NCBI RefSeq assembly: GCF_016735515.1
Contig: NZ_JAERQZ010000001.1
Location: 4,204,746 to 4,268,745, forward strand
Source of the DNA: Piscinibacter sp. HJYY11
GTDB lineage: Bacteria; Pseudomonadota; Gammaproteobacteria; Burkholderiales; Burkholderiaceae_C
Length of the DNA stretch: 64,000 bases
Direction: 5' to 3'
In this document: positions 40,594 to 52,021 of the stretch, piece after piece
Position numbering within the stretch: position 1 is the first letter of the stretch
Layout of the letters: the number at the start of each line of letters is the position of its first letter
Made by a program: the position numbers and the translations under genes
The notes under the pieces: generated by a model
Told to the model about the DNA's origin: nothing
What the model saw: only the letters and a program-made list of their open reading frames with translations
Database searches by the model: none

Positions 40594-41364
40594 TTAAGCG
40601 TCGTACCCCGGGTTGCGGCGATCGAGCCGGCGCAGGAGGCCCGGCCACACGAGGTTGGAGCCCTGGCCACGTGAGGCATCGCGGGCCTGCTGCATGTTGA
40701 GCTCGACCACGTCTTGCGGGATGTGGTTGAGCTCCACACCGCCCGACTGCGCGAGGATCTGCATGCGGCAGGCTGCTTCGAGCATGTACATGCCCTGGAA
40801 GGCTTCGGCCACCGAACGGCCGCAGGTCAGCAGGCCGTGGTTGCGCAGGATCAGGCAGTTGGCCTTGCCGAGGTTGGCGCACAGGCGGGGCTTCTCGTCG
40901 TCGCGCAGCGCGATGCCTTCGTAGTCGTGGTACGCGATCTGGTTGAGCGGCAGCGTGGAGTGCTGCGACAGCGGCAGCAGGCCGTGCTTCTGCGCCGACA
41001 CCGCCACGCCGTGCAGCGTGTGGGTGTGTAGAACGCAGTTGACCTCGGGGCGCGCCTCGTGCACGGCGCTGTGGATCGTGAAGCCGGCCGGGTTGATGTC
41101 GTACTTGGAGGCCGACACCTTCGCGCCGTGGTGGTCGACCTTCACCAGGCTGGAGGCCGTGATCTCGTCGAAGAAGAGACCGTAGGGGTTGATCAGGAAG
41201 TTGTCGGGCTCGCCGGGCACGCGGGCCGAGATGTGGGTGAAGACCAGGTCGTCCCAGCCGAACAAGGCCACCAGCCGGTAGGCAGCGGCCAGGTCCACCC
41301 GTGTCTGCCACTCTGCTTCGGAGACCTGGTTCTTGAGCGACGCAAATTCAAGCGGTGCATTCAT
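40594..41364 (-). CDS. class II aldolase/adducin-family protein
   Basis: The 256-residue protein has the metal-binding HTHTLHGVAVSAQK and the second His in NHGLLTCGRSVAEAF, the standard layout for zinc class II aldolases and decarboxylases. A sigma-70 promoter lies just upstream at 41394-41422 and AGGAGAC precedes the start, making this the first gene of the leftward operon ending near 34292. Substrate unknown; a retro-aldol or decarboxylation step is inferred from the family. Confidence 0.9.
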   Translation of the reverse strand: MNAPLEFASLKNQVSEAEWQTRVDLAAAYRLVALFGWDDLVFTHISARVPGEPDNFLINPYGLFFDEITASSLVKVDHHGAKVSASKYDINPAGFTIHSAVHEARPEVNCVLHTHTLHGVAVSAQKHGLLPLSQHSTLPLNQIAYHDYEGIALRDDEKPRLCANLGKANCLILRNHGLLTCGRSVAEAFQGMYMLEAACRMQILAQSGGVELNHIPQDVVELNMQQARDASRGQGSNLVWPGLLRRLDRRNPGYDA

Positions 41365-41393
41365 GTCATGTCTCCTGTTGAGTGGAACCCGGT

Positions 41394-41422
41394 TTTATAG
41401 CGACTGGAGCGGGGCTTGTCGA
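41394..41422 (-). promoter_or_regulatory. sigma-70 promoter of the class II aldolase operon
   Basis: On the minus strand TCGACA (41417-41422) and TATAAA (41394-41399) are separated by exactly 17 bases; each matches five of six consensus bases. The start of transcription would be near 41387, giving a leader of about 23 bases with an AGGAGA site before the ATG at 41364. Confidence 0.72.
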
Positions 41423-41485
41423 AGTGGACGCTGGTGCGACCGCATCGCTTGCTCCGCTCTGTCACCTGGGTGATTGCCGCGCGAT

Positions 41486-42418
41486 TCAGAGCGCCTTCAC
41501 CAGCTCGGGCACGGCGGTGAAGAGGTCGGCTTCGAGACTGTAGTCAGCGACCGAGAAGATCGGTGCCTCGGGGTCTTTGTTGATGGCCACGATCACCTTG
41601 CTGTCCTTCATGCCGGCCAGGTGCTGGATGGCCCCCGAGATGCCGGCGGCAATGTACAGCTGCGGCGCGACGATCTTGCCGGTCTGGCCGACCTGCAGGT
41701 CGTTGGGGGCGTAGCCCGCATCCACCGCAGCACGGCTGGCCCCGATGGCCGCACCCAGCTTGTCGGCCAGCGGCGTCATCACCTCGACGAACTTCTCGCT
41801 CGAGCCGAGTGCGCGGCCACCGGAGACGATGATCTTGGCGGCGGTCAGCTCGGGGCGGTCGTTCTTGGCGATCTCGCTGCCCTGGAAGCTGCTCTTGCCG
41901 GAGTCGGCGGCGGCTGCTGCCGTCTCGACGGCGGCGCTGCCACCGGTGGCGGCCGCGGCATCGAAGCCGGTGGTGCGCACGGTGATCACCTTCACCTTGT
42001 CGGCGCTCTGCACGGTGGCAATCGCGTTGCCGGCGTAGATCGGACGCTCGAAGGTGTCCGGGCTCACCACCTTGGTGATGTCGCTGATCTGGCCGACGTC
42101 GAGCTTGGCGGCCACGCGCGGGGCAACGTTCTTGCCGCTGGCAGTGGCCGGGAAGAGGATGTGGCTGTAGTGGCCGGCGATGGTCAAGACCTGGGCGGCG
42201 ACGTTCTCGGCCAGGCCGTGGTCGAGCTGGGCGCCGTCGGCGTGGATCACCTTGGCCACACCGGCGATCTGGCTGGCGGCCTTGGCGGCGTCACCGGCGC
42301 TGTTGCCGGCGATGAGCACGTGCACGTCGCCCCCGATGGCGGCGGCAGCGGTGACGGTGTTCAGGGTCGCACCCTTGACGGACTTGTTGTCGTGTTCAGC
42401 AATGACGAGCGTGGTCAT
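41486..42418 (-). CDS. etfA: electron transfer flavoprotein alpha subunit
   Basis: The 310-residue protein starts [19 protein letters not shown] and has the C-terminal FAD-binding domain with [50 protein letters not shown] and [12 protein letters not shown], all characteristic. Together with the beta subunit encoded just upstream it carries electrons from the acyl-CoA dehydrogenases of this window to ETF-ubiquinone oxidoreductase, which is not encoded here. There is a 20-base gap from etfB. Confidence 0.97.
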   Translation of the reverse strand: MTTLVIAEHDNKSVKGATLNTVTAAAAIGGDVHVLIAGNSAGDAAKAASQIAGVAKVIHADGAQLDHGLAENVAAQVLTIAGHYSHILFPATASGKNVAPRVAAKLDVGQISDITKVVSPDTFERPIYAGNAIATVQSADKVKVITVRTTGFDAAAATGGSAAVETAAAAADSGKSSFQGSEIAKNDRPELTAAKIIVSGGRALGSSEKFVEVMTPLADKLGAAIGASRAAVDAGYAPNDLQVGQTGKIVAPQLYIAAGISGAIQHLAGMKDSKVIVAINKDPEAPIFSVADYSLEADLFTAVPELVKAL

Positions 42419-42438
42419 GTTGTGTTCTCCTGCTTCCC

Positions 42439-43200
42439 TTAGATGACCTTGGAGACGTTCTTGAGCTTGTCGACCAGCGTGGCGACATCGGGCACCTTGA
42501 TGCCGGCGCTGCGCTTGGGGGGCTCGCTGACCTTCAGGGTCTTGATGCGCGGGGCGACGTCCACACCCAAGGCGTCGGGCTTGACGGTCTCCAGCGGCTT
42601 CTTCTTGGCCTTCATGATGTTGGGCAGCGTGACGTAGCGCGGCTCGTTCAGGCGCAGGTCGGTGGTGACCACGGCCGGCAGGCTGAGCTTCAGGGTCTCC
42701 AGGCCGCCGTCGACTTCGCGGGTGACGGTGGCCGAGTCCGCGGTGAGCTCGACCTTGCTGGCGAAGGTGGCTTGCGGCAGGTCGGCGAGGGCGGCGAGCA
42801 TCTGGCCGGTCTGGTTGCAGTCGTCGTCGATGGCCTGCTTGCCGAGGATGACGAGGCCGGGCTGTTCCTTGTCGACGAGTGCCTTGAGGATCTTGGCGAC
42901 CGCCAGCGGCTGGAGCTCGTTTCCTGGACCATCAAGGGTCTCGACCAGGATGCCGCGGTCGGCACCGATGGCCATGGCGGTGCGCAGGGTCTCCTGGCAC
43001 TGGGCCGGGCCGGCAGAGACGGCGATCACTTCGGTGACCACGCCTTTTTCCTTCAGACGCACGGCCTCTTCCACCGCAATCTCGTCGAAGGGGTTCATGC
43101 TCATCTTGACGTTGGCGATGTCCACACCGCTGCCGTCACTCTTCACACGCACCTTCACGTTGTAGTCCACCACTCGCTTGACGGCTACCAGCACTTTCAT
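42439..43200 (-). CDS. etfB: electron transfer flavoprotein beta subunit
   Basis: The 253-residue protein starts at the ATG giving [20 protein letters not shown]. It carries the AMP-binding and signature segments [15 protein letters not shown] and [28 protein letters not shown] few residues more than usual for bacterial homologues lie at [14 protein letters not shown], encoded by codons that are AT-richer than their neighbours (CTT GAT GGT CCA GGA AAC). It is the partner of EtfA. A hairpin at 43237-43266 separates it from the Bug gene upstream, so the etf pair may have its own weak promoter or depend on read-through. Confidence 0.97.
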   Translation of the reverse strand: MKVLVAVKRVVDYNVKVRVKSDGSGVDIANVKMSMNPFDEIAVEEAVRLKEKGVVTEVIAVSAGPAQCQETLRTAMAIGADRGILVETLDGPGNELQPLAVAKILKALVDKEQPGLVILGKQAIDDDCNQTGQMLAALADLPQATFASKVELTADSATVTREVDGGLETLKLSLPAVVTTDLRLNEPRYVTLPNIMKAKKKPLETVKPDALGVDVAPRIKTLKVSEPPKRSAGIKVPDVATLVDKLKNVSKVI

Positions 43201-43236
43201 GTCAACAGTCACTTTCTAGGTTTGAAAAATGAGAGT

Positions 43237-43266
43237 CCACCCGGCACGACCTCCCGCGCCGGGTGG
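43237..43266 (-). terminator. hairpin between the Bug receptor gene and etfB
   Basis: CCACCCGGC (43237-43245) and GCCGGGTGG (43258-43266) form a perfect nine-base stem. Read leftward it is followed by ACTCTCATTTTTC, so the T-run begins about seven bases after the stem, which makes a partial terminator or attenuator most likely. It would lower etf expression relative to the genes upstream. Confidence 0.6.
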
Positions 43267-43277
43267 GGTGAAACGGC

Positions 43278-44261
43278 TTACTTCGCGGCGAGGCCGAGGC
43301 GGTCGATCAGGAGCTTGTCCTTCGCGTAGGTCGCGATGGCCCACGACTTGTACTGCTCGCCGGTGCGGTACCACATGTCCTGGTTCAGCGTGGCCAGCAC
43401 TTCGGCGTGCTTCGGGTCGTCCATTGCCTTCTTGAACGCATCGTGCAGCGTCTTCACGATGGCCGGGTCCATGCCCTTGGGGCCGACCAGGCCGTAGGGC
43501 GACTGCGACACGATGCCGTAGCCCAGCTCCTTGGCGGTGGGCACGTTGGGCCAGCGCTTGGTGCGGTTCTCGCCGAAGGTGACGAGCAGGCGCATCTGGC
43601 CGCCGTCGACGAACTTGTCCCAGCCCGACGCGTCGCTCGCCGCCATCACGTGGCCGCCGAGCAGCGCCTGCATCAGGTCGGCGTTGCCCTTGAACGGGAT
43701 GTGGTTGAGCTGCACGCCGGCCTTGTCGGCCAGCTCTTCCAGCAGCAGGTGCGGGCTGGTGCCGATGCCGGTGGAGCCGTAGTCGATCTTGCCCGGCTGC
43801 TTGCGCGCGGCTTCGATGTATTCCTTGAAGCTCTTGTGCGGCGAGTCGCTCTTCACCACGAAGCCGAAGGTGTAGCCCGACACACCGATGATGAAGGTGA
43901 AGTCGTTGATGGGGCTCCACTGCACCTTGTTCATGTGCGGGATGCGCAGCATGCCCATCGGGTACTGCGAGATGGTGTAGCCGTCGGGCTTGGCGGTCAT
44001 GGCCATGCTGCTCGGGCCGAGCGTGCCGCCGGCGCCGGGCTTGTTCTCGACGATGATCTGCTGGCCCAGGTGCTTGCTGGCGATCTCGGCCAGTGCACGG
44101 TGGTGGCGGTCGGTCGAGCCGCCGGCGGGCCAGGGCACGATCAGCGTGATGGGCTTGCTGGGGTAGGCCTGCGCCAATGCAGTGCCGAAGGGGGCAGCCA
44201 GTGCGGCGCTGGCAGTGGCCAGCACGAGGGCACGGCGCAGGCGTTGCAGAGAGGGGGTCAT
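43278..44261 (-). CDS. Bug-family tripartite tricarboxylate transporter substrate-binding protein, copy 2
   Basis: The 327-residue exported protein starts at 44261 (MTPSLQRLRRALV), with a Sec signal peptide ending ALAQA and mature start YPSKPITLIVPWPAGGSTD. The Bug hallmarks IIVENKPGAGGTLG and HIPFKGNADLMQALLGGHV are present. It is embedded between the acyl-CoA ligase and etfB, so it probably binds the acid that the ligase activates. No membrane subunits of the transporter are nearby. Overall similarity to the first Bug protein (1601-2581) is at family level only. Confidence 0.92.
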   Translation of the reverse strand: MTPSLQRLRRALVLATASAALAAPFGTALAQAYPSKPITLIVPWPAGGSTDRHHRALAEIASKHLGQQIIVENKPGAGGTLGPSSMAMTAKPDGYTISQYPMGMLRIPHMNKVQWSPINDFTFIIGVSGYTFGFVVKSDSPHKSFKEYIEAARKQPGKIDYGSTGIGTSPHLLLEELADKAGVQLNHIPFKGNADLMQALLGGHVMAASDASGWDKFVDGGQMRLLVTFGENRTKRWPNVPTAKELGYGIVSQSPYGLVGPKGMDPAIVKTLHDAFKKAMDDPKHAEVLATLNQDMWYRTGEQYKSWAIATYAKDKLLIDRLGLAAK

Positions 44262-44293
44262 CCTGGATGTCTCCGATAGGGGTTGGGGAAAAC

Positions 44294-45970
44294 TCATGCC
44301 TGGGCTGCTTGTCGTGCAGCCTCTTGCTCTTGAAGTTCGCGCCACTGCACCTTGCCCGATCCGGACTTGGGCAGCGACTCCACAAATTCCACGATGCGCG
44401 GGCTCTTGTAAGCCGCCATGTGGTCATGCGACCAGGTGATGATCTCCTGTTCGCTTACCTTCCCTTTGTATTCTGGCTTCAGCACGACGAGCGCCTTGAC
44501 GGTCTCGCCGCGGCGCGCATCGCGCACGCCGATCACGCAAGCTTCGTGGATCGCGGGGTGGTGGTACATCAGGGCTTCCACCTCGGCGGGCCACACCTTG
44601 AAGCCAGCGGCGTTGATCATTCGCTTGAGCCGGTCGACCATGAAGAAGTAGCCGTCTTCGTCGACCTGCGCGAGGTCGCCGGTGCGCAGGAAGCGCTTGC
44701 CGTCGATCTCGACGAAGGTCTCCTGCGTCGCCTTCTCGTTGTTCCAGTAGCCGCGCATCACCTGCGGCGCGTGGACCACGATCTCGCCGGTTTCGCCCAC
44801 GCCCAGTTCACGCAGGGTTTCGGGGTCGACCACCCGCGCGTCGACGTCGAACACGGGGATGCCCAGGCACTGCTTCTTGGGGCGGTGCGGCGGGTTGATG
44901 TGGGTCGCGGCCAGGGTTTCGCTCATGCCATAGCCTTCGACGTAATCGAGGCCGGTGAGTTCTTTCAACTTGGCGCAAATGGCCTCGGGCATCGCCGCGC
45001 CACCGCCGCGGATGCCTTGCAGGCTCGACAGGTCGTATTGCCCGAGCTTCGGGTTCGACAGGAAATCGATCATCATGGTCGAGATGACCTGCCACACCGT
45101 CACCTTGTAGCGCTGCATCAGCTGCGCCGCGGCATCGCGGTCCCAGCGGGGCAGGATGACGATGGTGCCGCCCACGTACATCGGCCCGTTCATGCTGCCG
45201 GCCATGCCGGTGACGTGGAAATAGGGCAGAACCGAGAGGAACACCGCGTCCTGCGTGCGTCCGAACCAGTGCACGCCGCCGACCAGCGTGCTCTGGGTGC
45301 TGCGGTGCGTGTGCATGCAGCCCTTGGGGTGGCCGGTGGTGCCCGAGGTGTAGGGCATCACGCAAAGGTCGTCGGGGCCGGCGGTCAGCGGGCCGGGGCG
45401 CAGGTTCTTCGCGAGGACCTCGGCCCAGGCGATGCTGCCCTTGTCGTCGAAGGTCTTGCGCCGCTCGGCGACGAAGGGCGGCACCGTGAGGTCGGTCGGG
45501 CGCTTCAGGTAGTCGCTGTAGGTGACGACGATCAGGTGCTGCAGGCCGTGCTCGCCCATGAGCGGCTGCATCTGCGCGTAGAGGTCCTGCGGCACGAAGG
45601 CCGTGGTCGCGCCGGTGTCCTGGACGTAGTGCCTGAGCTCCTCCGTCATGTTCATCGGGTTGACGGGCACGACGACCGCATTCGCACGCAGGATGCCGTA
45701 GAAGGCCAGCACCCATTGCGGGCTGTTCTGCATGTAGAGCAGCACGCGGTCGCCGGCCTTCACGCCGCAGACCTGCTGCAGGTAGCCGGCGATGCGCTCG
45801 GCCTCGTCCTTGAACTCGGCGAAGGTGACCGGCGTGTCGTAGAAGACGATGAACGGCTTGTTCGGGAAACGCTGCGCCGAGACCTCGGCGTTGTGGAAGA
45901 CGCTGGTCTCGGGCAGGGTCAGGTGCTTGGGCAGCCCCGGCGGCCAGTGGGCAAGGTGGCGGTCCGACAT
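44294..45970 (-). CDS. AMP-forming fatty-acid/acyl-CoA ligase
   Basis: The 558-residue protein has YTSGTTGHPKGCMH (P-loop-like core), EGYGMSETLAATH, GDLAQVDEDGYFFMVDRLKR and INAAGFKVWPAEVEALMY, with the C-terminal catalytic Lys in PKSGSGKVQWRELQ. It resembles medium/long-chain ligases, including the LvaE type that activates small oxoacids. It lies 36 bases after the ACAD10/11-type kinase gene and 32 bases before the Bug gene. This arrangement (importer receptor, ligase, kinase, thiolase, bifunctional enzyme) reads as a complete beta-oxidation operon. Confidence 0.92.
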   Translation of the reverse strand: MSDRHLAHWPPGLPKHLTLPETSVFHNAEVSAQRFPNKPFIVFYDTPVTFAEFKDEAERIAGYLQQVCGVKAGDRVLLYMQNSPQWVLAFYGILRANAVVVPVNPMNMTEELRHYVQDTGATTAFVPQDLYAQMQPLMGEHGLQHLIVVTYSDYLKRPTDLTVPPFVAERRKTFDDKGSIAWAEVLAKNLRPGPLTAGPDDLCVMPYTSGTTGHPKGCMHTHRSTQSTLVGGVHWFGRTQDAVFLSVLPYFHVTGMAGSMNGPMYVGGTIVILPRWDRDAAAQLMQRYKVTVWQVISTMMIDFLSNPKLGQYDLSSLQGIRGGGAAMPEAICAKLKELTGLDYVEGYGMSETLAATHINPPHRPKKQCLGIPVFDVDARVVDPETLRELGVGETGEIVVHAPQVMRGYWNNEKATQETFVEIDGKRFLRTGDLAQVDEDGYFFMVDRLKRMINAAGFKVWPAEVEALMYHHPAIHEACVIGVRDARRGETVKALVVLKPEYKGKVSEQEIITWSHDHMAAYKSPRIVEFVESLPKSGSGKVQWRELQEQEAARQAAQA

Positions 45971-46006
45971 GGCGGCGCTCTCATGTGAAGGGGTACGACA
46001 GGAAAA

Positions 46007-47095
46007 TCAGCGCGAGGCGTCGATCTGCTGGGCCAGGGCCCAGGCTTGCTCGGCGAGCGGGCGCGCACGCTTGCCCGACGCTACCGCATGTTCGCTCGAT
46101 GCGTTGCCTTGCACCGCACGGTGGGCAATGCCTTGCAGGATGCCGACGAGGCGGAACATGTTGAACACCATGTAGTAGTTCCACTCGGCGGGCGACACGG
46201 CGACCTTGCGGCCGGTGCGCTCCATGTAGAGCTTCACGTACTCGGCTTCGCTGGGGATGCCAAGGGACTTGATGTCGGCACCGGCCATGCCGCGCCCGCC
46301 TTGCCCGCCGCCCATGCGCCAGGTCATGCAGTGGTAGGCGAAGTCGACCAGCGGGTGGCCGAGCGTCGACAGCTCCCAGTCGAGCACCGCGAGGATGCGC
46401 GGCTCGGTGGGGTGGAAGATCACGTTGTCGAAGCGGTAGTCGCCGTGGACGATGGCCACTTCGTCGCCTTGCGGGATGTACTTGGGCAGCCATTCGATCA
46501 GCCGGTCGGCCGCGTCGATCGTCTCGGTCTCGGCGGCCTTGTACTGCTTGGTCCAGCGGGCGACCTGGCGCTCGATGTAGTTGCCGGGCTTGCCGTAGTC
46601 GCCAAGGCCGATGGCGTTCGGGTCGACGCGGTGCAGCGCGGCCATCACGCGGTTGAGCTCGCTGTAGAGCTCGCCGCGCTGCGCGTTGTCGTAGTCGGGC
46701 AGCAGCGGGTCCCAGAGGATGCGGCCTTCCACGCAGTCCATGATGTAGAAGGCGGTGCCGATCACGGACGGGTCTTCGCACAGCGCGTAGGCCTTGGCGA
46801 CGGGCACGTCGGTCCGGGCGAGCGCGCTGATCACCTTGTATTCGCGGTCCACCGCGTGGGCCGAGGGCAGCAGCACGCCGGGCGGCTTGCGGCGCATCAC
46901 ATAGCTCTTGCCGCCGGCCGTCAGCTTGAAGGTCGGGTTGGATTGCCCGCCCTTGAACTGCTCGACGTGCAGGTCGCCGCTGAAGCCGGCCACGTGCTGG
47001 CGCATGTAGGCGTCGAGCTTCTGCACGTCGAACGCGTGCTGCGGGGCGACCGCCTTGGTGCCGCTGAACTGGAGGGCCGACGTGTCTTTGCTCAT
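46007..47095 (-). CDS. APH-fold kinase homologous to the N-terminal domain of ACAD10/ACAD11 (LvaA type)
   Basis: The 362-residue protein has QFKGGQSNPTFKL and the conserved Lys in YVMRRKPPG. Its catalytic loop is HGDYRFDNVIFHPTEPR, and metal-binding AVLDWELSTLGHPLVD follows. This is the wording of the ACAD11 kinase domain, not of antibiotic phosphotransferases. In known systems it phosphorylates the 4-hydroxyl of 4-hydroxyacyl-CoA so that an ACAD domain can eliminate phosphate. The matching dehydrogenase half is at 19461-20702. Location between the thiolase and the acyl-CoA ligase genes supports a role in CoA-ester breakdown. Confidence 0.92.
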   Translation of the reverse strand: MSKDTSALQFSGTKAVAPQHAFDVQKLDAYMRQHVAGFSGDLHVEQFKGGQSNPTFKLTAGGKSYVMRRKPPGVLLPSAHAVDREYKVISALARTDVPVAKAYALCEDPSVIGTAFYIMDCVEGRILWDPLLPDYDNAQRGELYSELNRVMAALHRVDPNAIGLGDYGKPGNYIERQVARWTKQYKAAETETIDAADRLIEWLPKYIPQGDEVAIVHGDYRFDNVIFHPTEPRILAVLDWELSTLGHPLVDFAYHCMTWRMGGGQGGRGMAGADIKSLGIPSEAEYVKLYMERTGRKVAVSPAEWNYYMVFNMFRLVGILQGIAHRAVQGNASSEHAVASGKRARPLAEQAWALAQQIDASR

Positions 47096-47113
47096 GCTGT
47101 GGGGGCGCTTGGC

Positions 47114-48292
47114 TCAGACCACCTCGAACAGGCCTGCCGCACCCTGGCCGCCGCCGATGCACATGGTCACGACCACGTACTTCGCGCCACGGCGCTTGCC
47201 TTCGATCAGCGCATGGCCGGTCAGGCGCGAGCCGGTCACGCCGTAGGGGTGGCCCACCGCAATGGCGCCGCCGTTCACGTTCAGGCGGTCGTCGGGGATG
47301 CCGAGCTTGTCGCGGCTGTAGATCACCTGGCAGGCGAAGGCTTCGTTCAGCTCCCACAGGCCGATGTCGTCGATCTTGAGGCCGGTCTGCTTCAGCAGCT
47401 TGGGGATCGCGAACACCGGGCCGATGCCCATTTCATCGGGCTCGCAGCCGGCGACCGCGAAGCCGCGGAAGATGCCCATCGGCTTGATGCCGCGCTGCTC
47501 GGCCAGCTTGCCGTTCATCAGCACGCAGGCCGACGAGCCGTCGGAGAACTGGCTCGCGTTGCCGGCGGTCACCACGCCACCCGGCAGGGCCGAGCGGATC
47601 TTCGCCACGCCTTCCAGCGTGGTGTCGGGGCGGATGCCTTCGTCGGCGGCAATCGTCACTTCCTTGGTGGTCAGGCGGCCGGTGGCCTTGTCGACGACGC
47701 CCATGATGGTGGTCATCGGGGCGATCTCGTCCTTGAACTTGCCGGCTTCGAGCGCGGCGGCGGCACGCAGCTGGCTGCGCACGCCGTATTCGTCCTGCGA
47801 CTGCTTCGAGATGTTGTAGCGCTTGGCCACCATCTCGGCGGTCTGCAGCATGCTCCAGTAGATCTCGGGCTTCTTCTCGAGCATGGCCGGGTCGGCACGC
47901 ATGTGGCGGTTGGTCTCGTTCTGCACGCACGAGATCGACTCCACGCCGCCGCCGATGGCGACCTGCACGCCGTCGACGATGATCGAGTGGGCCGCCATTG
48001 CGATCGCCTGCAGGCCCGACGAGCAGAAGCGGTTGATCGTGACGCCGGCGGTGGTCACGGGCAGGCCGGCACGCAGCGCGGCCACGCGGGCGATGTTGCC
48101 GCCGGTGGTGCCTTCGGACAGCGAGCCGCCGAGGAACACGTCCTCGACTTCAGCCGGGTCGATGCCGGCGCGCTTGACGGCGTGCTCGATCGAGTGGGCG
48201 GCGAGCGTGGCGCCGTAGGTCATGTTGAAGGCGCCCTTCCAGGACTTGGCCAGGCCGGTGCGCGCGGTGGAGACGATGACTGCGTCGGTCAT
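47114..48292 (-). CDS. acetyl-CoA C-acyltransferase (thiolase)
   Basis: The 392-residue thiolase has the nucleophilic Cys90 in [13 protein letters not shown], the His in [17 protein letters not shown] and the second Cys in [10 protein letters not shown], all at normal positions. It cleaves 3-oxoacyl-CoA to acetyl-CoA and a shortened acyl-CoA. It lies 39 bases after the bifunctional enzyme gene and 18 bases before the kinase gene. FadA/AtoB-type naming would need phylogeny. Confidence 0.95.
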   Translation of the reverse strand: MTDAVIVSTARTGLAKSWKGAFNMTYGATLAAHSIEHAVKRAGIDPAEVEDVFLGGSLSEGTTGGNIARVAALRAGLPVTTAGVTINRFCSSGLQAIAMAAHSIIVDGVQVAIGGGVESISCVQNETNRHMRADPAMLEKKPEIYWSMLQTAEMVAKRYNISKQSQDEYGVRSQLRAAAALEAGKFKDEIAPMTTIMGVVDKATGRLTTKEVTIAADEGIRPDTTLEGVAKIRSALPGGVVTAGNASQFSDGSSACVLMNGKLAEQRGIKPMGIFRGFAVAGCEPDEMGIGPVFAIPKLLKQTGLKIDDIGLWELNEAFACQVIYSRDKLGIPDDRLNVNGGAIAVGHPYGVTGSRLTGHALIEGKRRGAKYVVVTMCIGGGQGAAGLFEVV

Positions 48293-48331
48293 GATGGTTC
48301 CTTGTCTGTGTGTTCTGCGGTCGGCGGGGGC

Positions 48332-50437
<2,106 letters not shown>

Positions 50438-50521
50438 GGGGATTGGCTCCTGAAAGGCACGGGAGGGACAGCGATGGCCGCATGGCGCTCCCCAGGCGGG
50501 AAGGTTGATGCGTGATTTGTA

Positions 50522-50538
50522 GTTCCGCGATGCAGAAC
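50522..50538. promoter_or_regulatory. operator-like dyad A (leftward beta-oxidation operon)
   Basis: GTTCCGC-GAT-GCAGAAC is a 17-base inverted repeat with six of seven positions paired. It lies about 14 bases downstream of the predicted start of the leftward transcript, where a bound protein would block elongation. It shares 14 of 17 bases with dyad B at 50703-50719. Confidence 0.62.
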
Positions 50539-50558
50539 ACTATTTTGCAAAGGCGACC

Positions 50559-50587
50559 ATCGTAGCCGCTGAGGGCCTGACTGTAAA
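50559..50587 (-). promoter_or_regulatory. sigma-70-like promoter of the FadB-like operon
   Basis: On the minus strand TTTACA (50582-50587, five of six) and TACGAT (50559-50564, four of six) are 17 bases apart. Transcription would start near 50552, leaving a leader of about 115 bases that contains dyad A. Confidence 0.55.
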
Positions 50588-50691
50588 CAAGGTGAATCCC
50601 GACCGAACCGGGGCGTGTTCCCCGGGGTTGTCGCCCGCGTGACAGGGTTTAGGATGGGTTGCGGGCAAGGTGCTTGGTAGAAGTTCCAATT

Positions 50692-50697
50692 TATACT
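50692..50697 (+). promoter_or_regulatory. -10 element of the rightward acyl-CoA dehydrogenase operon
   Basis: TATACT matches the -10 consensus at five of six positions, inside an AT-rich stretch that is rare in this genome. The -35 is weak (GGTGCT at 17 bases), which could mean that an activator helps. The start of transcription would fall at about 50704, at the left edge of dyad B. Confidence 0.45.
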
Positions 50698-50702
50698 TTG
50701 GC

Positions 50703-50719
50703 GTTTTGCGATGCAGAAT
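50703..50719. promoter_or_regulatory. operator-like dyad B (rightward acyl-CoA dehydrogenase operon)
   Basis: GTTTTGC-GAT-GCAGAAT repeats dyad A with three changes; eleven consecutive bases (GCGATGCAGAA) are identical between the two copies. Its position at the predicted transcript start suits a repressor that controls both divergent operons. Confidence 0.62.
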
Positions 50720-50772
50720 GTGCATCCATTTTTCGCTCATCCGCAATACGGCTCAGCCGCAGGAGACTTTTC

Positions 50773-51993
<1,221 letters not shown>

Positions 51994-52021
51994 AGCATCA
52001 CAGAACACGAAAGGAATCACC

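Larger units (their letters stand above)
50438..50772. other. 335-base divergent regulatory region between the FadB-like and acyl-CoA dehydrogenase operons
   Basis: No gene is seen here. The region contains the leftward promoter (50559-50587), the rightward -10 element (50692-50697), two copies of a related dyad (50522-50538 and 50703-50719) and, between the promoters, a GC-rich hairpin-like stretch around 50608-50622 (CGGGGCG...CCCCGGGG). AGGAGAC at 50761-50767 is the ribosome site of the rightward gene. Confidence 0.7.

Noticed and set aside
46007..47095. Aminoglycoside phosphotransferase (antibiotic resistance) annotation.
   Set aside because: The fold is shared, but the motifs QSNPTF, RRKPPG and DWELSTLGHP and the operon context match the ACAD10/11 kinase, not resistance enzymes.
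44294..47095. A true levulinate (lva) operon.
   Set aside because: The ligase and kinase resemble LvaE and LvaA, but no LvaB-like gene is adjacent, the LvaC-like gene is 26 kb away and the order differs. Only the biochemical principle may be shared.
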